From positions 40,392 through 104,391 of the forward strand of contig VAWY01000025.1 in assembly GCA_005888335.1 (NCBI GenBank): a stretch of DNA of 64,000 bases, read 5' to 3'. The number at the start of each line of letters is the position of its first letter. The first letter of the stretch is position 1. Shown here in pieces: positions 55,734 through 62,167 of this stretch. Below the pieces are notes generated by a model. It worked only from the letters and a program-made list of their open reading frames with translations. It made no database searches and was not told the origin of the DNA. Position numbers and translations under genes: made by a program. This DNA is from Actinomycetota bacterium. Its GTDB lineage: Bacteria > Actinomycetota > Thermoleophilia > Solirubrobacterales > Solirubrobacteraceae.

Positions 55734-57083
55734 TTAGAAGTCCCCCCCACCGCCGAAATCGCCGCCGCCACCGAAGTCGCCGCCGCCACCGAAGTCCCCG
55801 CCGCCACCGAAGTCCCCGCCGCCGCCGAAGTCGCCCACGCCGGGATCGACGTACGTGACATCCGGCCCGCTGAGGGCTTCGCCGATGAGCAGGCCCGTGA
55901 GGAAGCCGGGGCCGCCGAAGCCGCCGTAGAAGCCGCCGGCGTACGGCCCGTAGTAGGCCGGCGCGTCGTACCACGGGCGCCCCGCCAGCTCGCGGGTGGC
56001 CGGAGCCTCGCCGCGCTCGACGCGCTGGGCGTCGGCCTCGCAGGCGGGCACGCTGCGCGTGGCGCCGCCGGGCGGCGCCCACTCGACGTCACGGGCGGAG
56101 GGTCCGTGGCGGGGGTCGAAGAAGCACGGCGCCCGGCGCTCGGGCGGCTCGCGCCCGGCGAGGCGCGCCTTGGCGGACTCCATCGCGTAGCGGCCCTCCT
56201 CCAGCACCCGCGCGACCGGTTCGAAGTCGTCCGGGCGCCGCGCGCCGGCCAGCAGCGCGCCGGCGCGGTCGTGGGCCTCGACCGCGCTGCCGTAGTCGGC
56301 CTTCGCCGCAGGGTCGACGCCCGGCATCTCGACGTCGATATCGAGCGCGCGGATGTCCTCGCCCAGCGCCGTGCGGTCGTCGTCGGCCGCGCGGCGCAGC
56401 TCGGCCGCCTGCTCGGCGGCGGCGCGGCGGCGGCGCCGGCGGCCGGCCAGGAACAGGGCCCCACCGCCGCCGGCGAGCGCGAGCAGGATGATGAGGCCGG
56501 TGGACGACCCGCCGCCCCCGCCGTCGCCGCCGCCGCCCGGCTCCGCGCCCCCGGCGGCGCGGGCGGCGCCGACGCGGCGGACGAAGTCGGCCAGGGTGGC
56601 GTAGACGCCCTCGGCGTGGTGAGCGTTGTAGGCCTCGGTCGCCAGCGCCGGCGCGGTGCCCGGGCCGAGCCCGCTGCCCGCCGTCTGGCCGGCGCTGAAG
56701 TGCCGGCCCCCGACGACCGCGTAGACGCCGCGGCCGATCCGGCGCGACAGCGCGCGGGCCGCGTCGGTGGCGTCGCCGGCTGAGGCGGGCAGGACGGCCA
56801 CGTAGAGCGGGCCGCCGGCGCGGTCGGCGATCAGGCGCTCGAGCCGGCGCTCCTCGCTGCGTGTGAGGCGCGTCTCGGCGTCGCGGGCGGCGTAGACAGG
56901 GTCCCCCCGCAGCGCCGACGCGGCGTCGTCGAGGGTCGTCGCGCGCGCGGGCGCCGCGGCGACGAGCACGAGGGCGACGAGGAGGATCAGCGGGTAGCGG
57001 CGCTTCGCGCGCTGACCTTGCGAGTTCCACGTCAGCCCGCGAAGGGCCGGATCGTCACCGGGAACTCGGATAGCACGGCCCAT
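55734..57083 (-). CDS. TPM-domain-like membrane protein with FGGGGD tail
   Basis: 449 residues. A signal or anchor helix (YPLILLVALVLVAAAPARA) is followed by a TPM-like domain (about 50-175: LIADRAGGPLYVAVLPASAG ... VYAVVGGRHFSAGQTAGSGL). Then come a Gly-rich linker, a membrane helix (GLIILLALAGGGGALFLAG), a charged helical domain, and a region with Cys in APCFFDPRHGPSA and VPACEADA. The last 32 residues are five DFGGGG repeats, common in TPM proteins with glycine tails. The role is unknown. ATG 57083 is used but the true start could be internal. Confidence 0.65.
   Translation of the reverse strand: MGRAIRVPGDDPALRGLTWNSQGQRAKRRYPLILLVALVLVAAAPARATTLDDAASALRGDPVYAARDAETRLTRSEERRLERLIADRAGGPLYVAVLPASAGDATDAARALSRRIGRGVYAVVGGRHFSAGQTAGSGLGPGTAPALATEAYNAHHAEGVYATLADFVRRVGAARAAGGAEPGGGGDGGGGGSSTGLIILLALAGGGGALFLAGRRRRRRAAAEQAAELRRAADDDRTALGEDIRALDIDVEMPGVDPAAKADYGSAVEAHDRAGALLAGARRPDDFEPVARVLEEGRYAMESAKARLAGREPPERRAPCFFDPRHGPSARDVEWAPPGGATRSVPACEADAQRVERGEAPATRELAGRPWYDAPAYYGPYAGGFYGGFGGPGFLTGLLIGEALSGPDVTYVDPGVGDFGGGGDFGGGGDFGGGGDFGGGGDFGGGGDF
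55737..55832 (-). repeat. 18-bp tandem repeat encoding DFGGGG
   Basis: About five copies of an 18-bp unit encode the glycine-rich C-terminal tail of the TPM-like protein. Copy number may vary between strains by slippage. Confidence 0.8.
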
Positions 57084-57103
57084 GGGTGTGCCACCATCGT
57101 GGC

Positions 57104-57925
57104 ATGTCGCTGACCATTGCCTCCGGGCCGCTCGCCATCCGGCCCGCGCCGTCGAACTACGCCATCGACGGACCCGCTCACCGCCTCTTCTTCGAGCCGC
57201 ACCCGCGCCGGGTGCGCGCCGTGCTCGCCGGTCGCACCGTGCTCGACACCGTGCGCGGGCAGCTGCTTCACGAGTCCAACCTCCTGCCCGTGCTGTACCT
57301 GCCGATCGAGGACCTCGACGCCGGCGCGCTCGAGCCCACGGACAAGCGCACGCACTGCCCGTTCAAGGGCGACGCGTCGTACTGGTCGCTGCGCGTGGGC
57401 GACCGGGTCTCCAAGAACGCCGCGTGGACGTACCGCGAGCCGCTCGAGGCGGCGAGCTGGCTCACCGGCTACGCCGCGCTGTACTGGGATCGCGTCGACG
57501 CCTGGTACGAGGAGGACGACGAGGTGCGCGGCCACCTGCGCGACCCCTACCACCGCGTCGACGCCCGGCCGTCGAGCCGGCGCGTCGAGATCGTCAGCGG
57601 CGACGCGGTCATCGCCGAGTCCGAGCGGGCCGTCCTGGTGTTCGAGACCGGCCTGCCGATCCGCGCGTACGTGCCGCGCGAAGACGTGCAGGCCGAGCTC
57701 GAGCCCAGCGACAAGCGCACGATCTGCCCGTACAAGGGCGAGGCGTCGTACTGGTCGGTGCGCCTGGCCGACGGCTCGCTGCTGCAGGACGCGGTGTGGA
57801 GCTACGAGACCGGCCGCCTGCTCGTCGACGGTCCGCACCAGATCGCGGACCTCGTGTCGTTCATCCACGACGACGTGGAGGTGCGGATCGCCGGCCTCGA
57901 GCGTTCGGCCGCGGGAGTCGGCTAA
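57104..57925 (+). CDS. DUF427 protein with two tandem domains
   Basis: 273 residues. Two copies of the DUF427 domain are visible: RRVRAVLAGRTVLDTVRGQL...LEPTDKRTHCPFKGDASYWS, and RRVEIVSGDAVIAESERAVLVFE...LEPSDKRTICPYKGEASYWS, each ending in a helix with AAWTYREP or AVWSYETG. The CPxKG motif is absolutely characteristic. The function is not established. It diverges from the TPM gene and is convergent with radA. Confidence 0.88.
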   Translation: MSLTIASGPLAIRPAPSNYAIDGPAHRLFFEPHPRRVRAVLAGRTVLDTVRGQLLHESNLLPVLYLPIEDLDAGALEPTDKRTHCPFKGDASYWSLRVGDRVSKNAAWTYREPLEAASWLTGYAALYWDRVDAWYEEDDEVRGHLRDPYHRVDARPSSRRVEIVSGDAVIAESERAVLVFETGLPIRAYVPREDVQAELEPSDKRTICPYKGEASYWSVRLADGSLLQDAVWSYETGRLLVDGPHQIADLVSFIHDDVEVRIAGLERSAAGVG

Positions 57926-57928
57926 GGC

Positions 57929-59317
57929 TCAGGCGGCGCGGGGCGTCCGCTCGGCGCGCGGCAGCGCCGCGCGCAGCGCCGCCCGGAGGCTCGGCGCCGT
58001 TCCCGGGTGCAGGACCGGCTTCAGGCCGAACTTGGCCGCCTCCTCGAGCCGGCGCTCGGGGTGGGCGACCGAGCGAAGCTCGCCGGTGAGCCCGACCTCG
58101 CCGAAGCAGGCGACGAGCCCCGGTTGTCGCGCCTCGCCGGCCGGTGCGGCTGCGCCCTCGTCGCCGCCGGCCGGCGCGCCGCGCGCCGCGCTGGCCACCG
58201 CGAGCGCGACGGCGAGATCCGCGCCAGGCTCGTCGATGCGCACGCCGCCGACGACGTTGACGAACACGTCCGCGCTCCCGGTCGGCACGCCCGCGTGGCG
58301 CGCGAGGACGGCCAGGACGAGCGCCAGGCGGTTGCGATCGACGCCGTTGGCCATCCGCCGGGGCGGCACGAGCTCGGACGGCGAGACGAGCGCCTGGACC
58401 TCGACGAGCAGCGGCCGCGTGCCCTCCATCGCCGCGAGGACGACGCTGCCGGGGGCGCGCGTCACCTCCCCGACGAAGCGCGCGCTCGCGTCCAGCACCT
58501 CGGCGAGGCCACCCGAGCGCATCTCGAAGACGCCGACCTCGTTGGTCGAGCCGAAGCGGTTCTTGAGCGCGCGCAGCGTGCGGTAGGTGCGCTCTCGCTC
58601 GCCCTCGAACTGCAGGACGCAGTCGACGAGGTGCTCGAGCACGCGGGGCCCGGCCAGCGCGCCCTCCTTGGTCACGTGGCCGACGAGGAGCACCGCGCAG
58701 CCGCCGCGCTTGGCCGCCTCCATCACGCGCCCCGCGACCTCGCGCACCTGCCCGACCGAGCCCGGCGCGCCGGTCAGCTCGGCGGCGTGCAGCGTCTGGA
58801 CGGAGTCGATGACGCAGACCTCGGGGCGCTCGGCCTCGAGCGTCGCCAGCACCGCGGCCAGGTCGGTCTCGGCCAGGACCGGGACGTCGAGCGCGCGGCC
58901 GCCCAGGCGCGCGGCGCGCAGGCGGATCTGCGCCGCCGACTCCTCGCCGGAGACGTAGAGCGTCCGCCGCCCCGCGCCCTCGAGGTTGCCCAGCGCCATC
59001 CCGGTCAGCGTCGACTTGCCGATTCCCGGCGAGCCGCCCAGCAGCACGAGCGAGCCGGGCACCAGGCCGCCGCCGAGGACGCGGTCGAACTCGCGGATGC
59101 CGGTCTGCAGGCGGGCGATCTCGGGCGTGCGCACGTCGCGCAGGCGCTCGGGGCGCGCGCTCCGTGCCCGCGCGGCGCCCGGCCGCGGGCCGCGCGCCGG
59201 CGCGACCGCCTCCTCGACGAGCGTGTTCCACTCCCCGCAGCCGGGGCATTGCCCGTGCCAGCGCGCCTCCTGGTGACCGCAGGCCGAGCAGACGTGGACG
59301 GTGGTCGGGCGGGGCAT
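57929..59317 (-). CDS. radA: DNA repair protein RadA (Sms)
   Basis: 462 residues. The N-terminal zinc finger has VCSACGHQEARWHGQCPGCG. The RecA-like core has Walker A GGSPGIGKST, YVSGEESAAQI, VIDSVQTL and the RadA-specific KNRFGSTNEVG. The C-terminal Lon-like domain (VGGVRIDEPGADLAVALAV) carries a ~20-residue Gly/Ala/Pro insertion near 400. RadA is a helicase-type motor that extends recombination branches. It is next to clpC and disA in many genomes, as here, though four genes separate it from clpC. A TAGCGT box lies 9 nt before the ATG. Confidence 0.94.
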   Translation of the reverse strand: MPRPTTVHVCSACGHQEARWHGQCPGCGEWNTLVEEAVAPARGPRPGAARARSARPERLRDVRTPEIARLQTGIREFDRVLGGGLVPGSLVLLGGSPGIGKSTLTGMALGNLEGAGRRTLYVSGEESAAQIRLRAARLGGRALDVPVLAETDLAAVLATLEAERPEVCVIDSVQTLHAAELTGAPGSVGQVREVAGRVMEAAKRGGCAVLLVGHVTKEGALAGPRVLEHLVDCVLQFEGERERTYRTLRALKNRFGSTNEVGVFEMRSGGLAEVLDASARFVGEVTRAPGSVVLAAMEGTRPLLVEVQALVSPSELVPPRRMANGVDRNRLALVLAVLARHAGVPTGSADVFVNVVGGVRIDEPGADLAVALAVASAARGAPAGGDEGAAAPAGEARQPGLVACFGEVGLTGELRSVAHPERRLEEAAKFGLKPVLHPGTAPSLRAALRAALPRAERTPRAA

Positions 59318-59326
59318 GGCTCGCGC

Positions 59327-59332
59327 ACGCTA
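59327..59332 (-). promoter_or_regulatory. -10 box for radA
   Basis: TAGCGT on the minus strand, 9 nt before ATG 59317. Confidence 0.4.
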
Positions 59333-59371
59333 GGCGCGCCGCCGGACGCCTTCGCCCCGGGCTGCTTGCCG

Positions 59372-60478
59372 TCAACGCACCGCGTCGAGGGCGCGGGTCA
59401 CGTCCGCGAGGAGGTCTTCGGCCGCCTCGATCCCCGCCGACAGCCGGATGAAGCCCTCGGGAACCGCGTCGGTCCCCCACCGCGCGCGGCGCTCCGCCGT
59501 CGTGTGCAGCCCCCCGAAGCTCGTGGCCTCGGTGACCAACTCGCTGCGGGCCAGGAAGGCCTGCGCGCGGTCGGCGTCGGGCAGCGCGAAGCCGACCACG
59601 GAGCCGAAGCGCGTCATCTGCGCGGCCGCCGTCGCGTGGCCCGGGTCGCCCGGCCGGCCGGGGTGGCGCACCCCGCTGACGTCGTCGCGTGTGGCCAGCA
59701 GCTCGGCCAGGGCCAGCGCGTTGGCGCCGGCGCGCTCCAGGCGCACGTCGAGCGTGGCCAGCGAGCGGTGCGCCAGCCAGGCCTCGAACGGCCCCGGGAT
59801 CGCGCCGGCCCGCGAGCGCCACTCGCGCAGCGCCGCGGCGCGCTCGCCGTCGCGCGTCGTCACGACCCCGAGGACGAGGTCGCTGTGGCCGCTGAGCGCC
59901 TTCGAGCAGCTCGTGACCACCAGATCGGCCCCGAGGTCGAGCGGGCGCTGCCCCAGCGCGGTCGCCAGCGTGTTGTCCACCGCCAGCGCGGCGCCCACCG
60001 CGTGCGCCGCCTCGGCCAGCGAGGCGATCGGCACCACGTCGAGCCCGGGGTTCGACGGCGTCTCGAGCCAGACGAGCGTCGCGCCGCCCAGCGCCGCCCG
60101 GACCGCCGCCTCGTCGGTCGGCACGAGCCGCACCTCGACGCCGCGCGGGGCGAGGTGCTCCCGGCCCAGCGCGCGGATGCCGGGGTAGCCGTCGGCGGGC
60201 GCGACGAGCACGTCGCCCGGGCCGAGGGCGAGCACCACCGCGCTGACCGCGGCCATCCCCGAGGCGAACAGAACGGCCTCGGCGCCCTCGAGCGCGCCCA
60301 GGGCCGCCTCGTAGCGCTGCCAGGTCGGGTTGGCATCGCGCTGGTAGCCGAACGGCGACGACGACGGGTCGCCGGTCAGGTGGTACGGCGCGGCGAACGT
60401 CGGCCCGGGCAGGAACGGCTCCCCCTGGGCGGGGGCGGGCAGGCCGGCGTGCACGACGCGCGTGGCGTCGGAGTTCAA
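59372..60478 (-). CDS. Cys/Met-metabolism PLP-dependent enzyme (cystathionine gamma-synthase/lyase type)
   Basis: 368 residues from TTG 60478. The family pattern is YQRDANPTWQRYEAALGALEGAEAVLFASGMAAV, WLETPSNPGLDVV, AVDNTLATALGQRPLDLGAD and VVTSCSKALSGHSDLVLGVV (PLP Lys in the SK motif), ending EGFIRLSAGIEAAEDLLADV. Lyase and synthase members cannot be separated by eye. The start overlaps the CDGSH stop (TTGA), tying it to a small iron-sulfur protein. Confidence 0.88.
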   Translation of the reverse strand: MNSDATRVVHAGLPAPAQGEPFLPGPTFAAPYHLTGDPSSSPFGYQRDANPTWQRYEAALGALEGAEAVLFASGMAAVSAVVLALGPGDVLVAPADGYPGIRALGREHLAPRGVEVRLVPTDEAAVRAALGGATLVWLETPSNPGLDVVPIASLAEAAHAVGAALAVDNTLATALGQRPLDLGADLVVTSCSKALSGHSDLVLGVVTTRDGERAAALREWRSRAGAIPGPFEAWLAHRSLATLDVRLERAGANALALAELLATRDDVSGVRHPGRPGDPGHATAAAQMTRFGSVVGFALPDADRAQAFLARSELVTEATSFGGLHTTAERRARWGTDAVPEGFIRLSAGIEAAEDLLADVTRALDAVR

Positions 60479-60690
60479 GGCCGCACCCGCTCGCAGGAGC
60501 TGAACCCCGCCTCGCGGTGCGAGCGATCGCAGAACGGCTTGGTCTTCGACTGTCCGCACCGGCACAGCGCGACCGACTCCCCCGGCGGCAGCTCCCACGC
60601 GTTGCCGTCGACGTCGACCAGCCGGATCGGCCCGGTCACCTTGTAGGGCCCGTTGTCGCGGACCTTGATCTCGACGAGCGGCTCGGCCAC
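60475..60690 (-). CDS. CDGSH iron-sulfur domain protein
   Basis: 71 residues from GTG 60690. The 2Fe-2S motif is CRCGQSKTKPFCDRSH (three Cys and one His), after a short beta-sheet domain (GPYKVTGPIRLVDVDGNAWE). CDGSH proteins are redox sensors or electron carriers. It is leaderless by its TAGCGT box and co-translated with the PLP enzyme. Confidence 0.9.
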   Translation of the reverse strand: MAEPLVEIKVRDNGPYKVTGPIRLVDVDGNAWELPPGESVALCRCGQSKTKPFCDRSHREAGFSSCERVRP

Positions 60691-60698
60691 GCCGCGGA

Positions 60699-60704
60699 AC
60701 GCTA
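60699..60704 (-). promoter_or_regulatory. -10 box for the CDGSH gene
   Basis: TAGCGT on the minus strand, 8 nt before GTG 60690; it overlaps the first copy of a 17-bp direct repeat. Confidence 0.5.
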
Positions 60705-60777
60705 GGGGACGCGCCGCGAGGCGCGTGCCTGGCGCGGCGGAAATTCGGAATCGGTCATCTCTAGGGGACGCGCCGCG
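60702..60777. repeat. 17-bp perfect direct repeats, 59 bp apart
   Basis: CTAGGGGACGCGCCGCG occurs at 60702-60718 and 60761-60777. The first copy overlaps the CDGSH promoter; the second contains the stop codon of the DUF1707 gene. It may be a short duplication or a binding-site pair. Confidence 0.6.
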
Positions 60778-61189
60778 GGCGCTCGCCCGGCAGCCGGCGC
60801 CGCTCGTCGTGCTCGTCGGCCACGCCGAGCCCCGCGCGGATGAGCCAGACGACGAACGCGATCCCGGTGCCGAGCAGCACCCAGCCCGGCCAGAACGAGC
60901 CCGCTCCGGTGGCGAGCCAGACGATCAGGCAGACGACGTTCGGGACAAGGAAGCCCGCCGTCCGGCGGCGCAGCTCCATCCCGTCGATGTCGACCCGCGG
61001 CCGTGGCGCCGGCGGAGGCGGCGGCAGGTCGGCCGTGACGCGCTCGAGCTCGGCGCGAGTCCGGGCCGTGTACGCGGCGTGCACGCGCCGCTCGAGCTCG
61101 TCGTGGTCGAGCCGCCCCTCCCCCGCCCCGCTGCGCAGCCGCTCGACGGCGGCCTCGCGCTCGGCGTCGGAGGCCAGGACCTCGTTCAT
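60761..61189 (-). CDS. DUF1707 protein with two C-terminal membrane helices
   Basis: 142 residues from ATG 61189. The N-terminal DUF1707 motif is LASDAEREAAVERLRSGAGEGRLDHDELERRVHAAYTARTRAELERVTADLP. A Pro-rich link and two hydrophobic segments (FLVPNVVCLIVWLATGA and WPGWVLLGTGIAFVVWLI) follow. DUF1707 proteins are membrane-linked regulators of unknown mechanism in actinobacteria. The start overlaps the hydrolase stop (ATGA). Confidence 0.85.
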   Translation of the reverse strand: MNEVLASDAEREAAVERLRSGAGEGRLDHDELERRVHAAYTARTRAELERVTADLPPPPPAPRPRVDIDGMELRRRTAGFLVPNVVCLIVWLATGAGSFWPGWVLLGTGIAFVVWLIRAGLGVADEHDERRRLPGERPRRVP

Positions 61190-62106
61190 GCTCCGGTCGT
61201 CGCCGGGCTCCGCGCGAGCGCCAGGTGGCGCGAGAAGAACGCGACCTGGTCGGCGACCACGCGCTCGAACAGCTCGCCGACGTACGGGTCGAAGTGGCCG
61301 CCCGGGTAGCGCAGCACCTCTGCGCGCGGCGCCCGCGCCGCCGCCTTCTCGGCGAGGTCGGGCGGCGTGATCACGTCGCCGGTGGCGAGGCAGAAGAGGA
61401 TCGGGCAGCGCACCTGGGCCGCCTTGCGGATCGGGCGATAGCTGCCGACCCGCAGCGCGACCCGGGCCGCGGCCTCGTTTGGCCAGTCGGTCCCCGGCGG
61501 GATGAGCGCGCGGAAGCCGGGCTCGGCATCGGGGGAGTTCATGACGGCCAGCGAGCCCGGCGGCCCGACGGAGGCGAGCATGTGCGGCGGGCGGCCGCGC
61601 AGCGCGCCGAGCTGGTCCTTGAGCCCCTCGCGCGTCAGGGCGAGCGCGTGCCGCGGCCCGAGCCGCGGCAGGTTGGCCAGCCCGTCGACGAACGGCACCT
61701 GCGCGACGACCGCGGCGATCCGGCGATCGCGCGCCGCCGTCTCGATGACGTGCCCGCCGCTGAACGAGCTGCCCCAGAGCGCGATGCGCTCGGGGTCGAC
61801 GCCCTCGAGCGTGCGCGCGTAGGCGATCGCCGCCGCCCAGTCCTCGAGCTGGCGCCGGATGTCGAGAAGCTGGCGCGGCTCGCCCTCGCTGGCGCCGAAG
61901 TGGCGGTAGTCGAAGACCAGCGCGGCCATCCCGGCGGCGGCGAAGCGCTCGGCGTAGGCGTCCAGGCGCGCCTCGCGGATGCCGGTCCAGCCGTGGGCGA
62001 GCACGACGCACGGCACGTCCGCGCCGGCGCCGTCGGCGGGCCGGTACAGCCATGCAGCGCACCGCTCGCCCCACGAGTCGAACCACACGTCCGCGCGCTC
62101 GCTCAC
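61186..62106 (-). CDS. alpha/beta hydrolase, dienelactone-hydrolase/acetyl-xylan-esterase-like
   Basis: 306 residues from GTG 62106. CVVLAHGWTGIREARLDAYA (oxyanion), YRHFGASEGEPRQL, LWGSSFSGGHVIE (nucleophile elbow, Ser), FCLATGDVITPPDLAEKA (Asp) and YPGGHFDPYVG (His) are in order. It resembles UPF0227/DLH-type hydrolases with broad substrates. The start is set by TAGGAT 7 nt upstream, right after the clpC terminator hairpin. It is co-translated with the DUF1707 gene. Confidence 0.82.
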   Translation of the reverse strand: MSERADVWFDSWGERCAAWLYRPADGAGADVPCVVLAHGWTGIREARLDAYAERFAAAGMAALVFDYRHFGASEGEPRQLLDIRRQLEDWAAAIAYARTLEGVDPERIALWGSSFSGGHVIETAARDRRIAAVVAQVPFVDGLANLPRLGPRHALALTREGLKDQLGALRGRPPHMLASVGPPGSLAVMNSPDAEPGFRALIPPGTDWPNEAAARVALRVGSYRPIRKAAQVRCPILFCLATGDVITPPDLAEKAAARAPRAEVLRYPGGHFDPYVGELFERVVADQVAFFSRHLALARSPATTGA

Positions 62107-62113
62107 GAAGCCG

Positions 62114-62119
62114 ATCCTA
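62114..62119 (-). promoter_or_regulatory. -10 box for the hydrolase-DUF1707 operon
   Basis: TAGGAT on the minus strand, 7 nt before GTG 62106 and only 6 bp after the clpC terminator hairpin. Confidence 0.5.
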
Positions 62120-62125
62120 AACGCG

Positions 62126-62151
62126 AGAGGGCGGCCATGTGGCCGCCCTCT
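62126..62151 (-). terminator. clpC terminator hairpin
   Basis: A perfect 12-bp stem (AGAGGGCGGCCA and its complement) with a 2-nt loop lies 16 bp after the clpC stop. The T-run is weak (TTT), so termination may rely on the strong stem. Confidence 0.6.
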
Positions 62152-62167
62152 GGCAAAACAAACGCGG

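Noticed and set aside
54240..55832. Regular repeats that might be a CRISPR or satellite array
   Set aside because: They encode RTX nonapeptides and a DFGGGG tail in frame, with no unique spacers.
58007..60646. Very long open frame on the plus strand antisense to radA and the PLP gene
   Set aside because: It mirrors two well-recognised minus-strand genes and has only Arg/Ala/Gly-rich, domain-free translation, as expected from GC-rich antisense frames.
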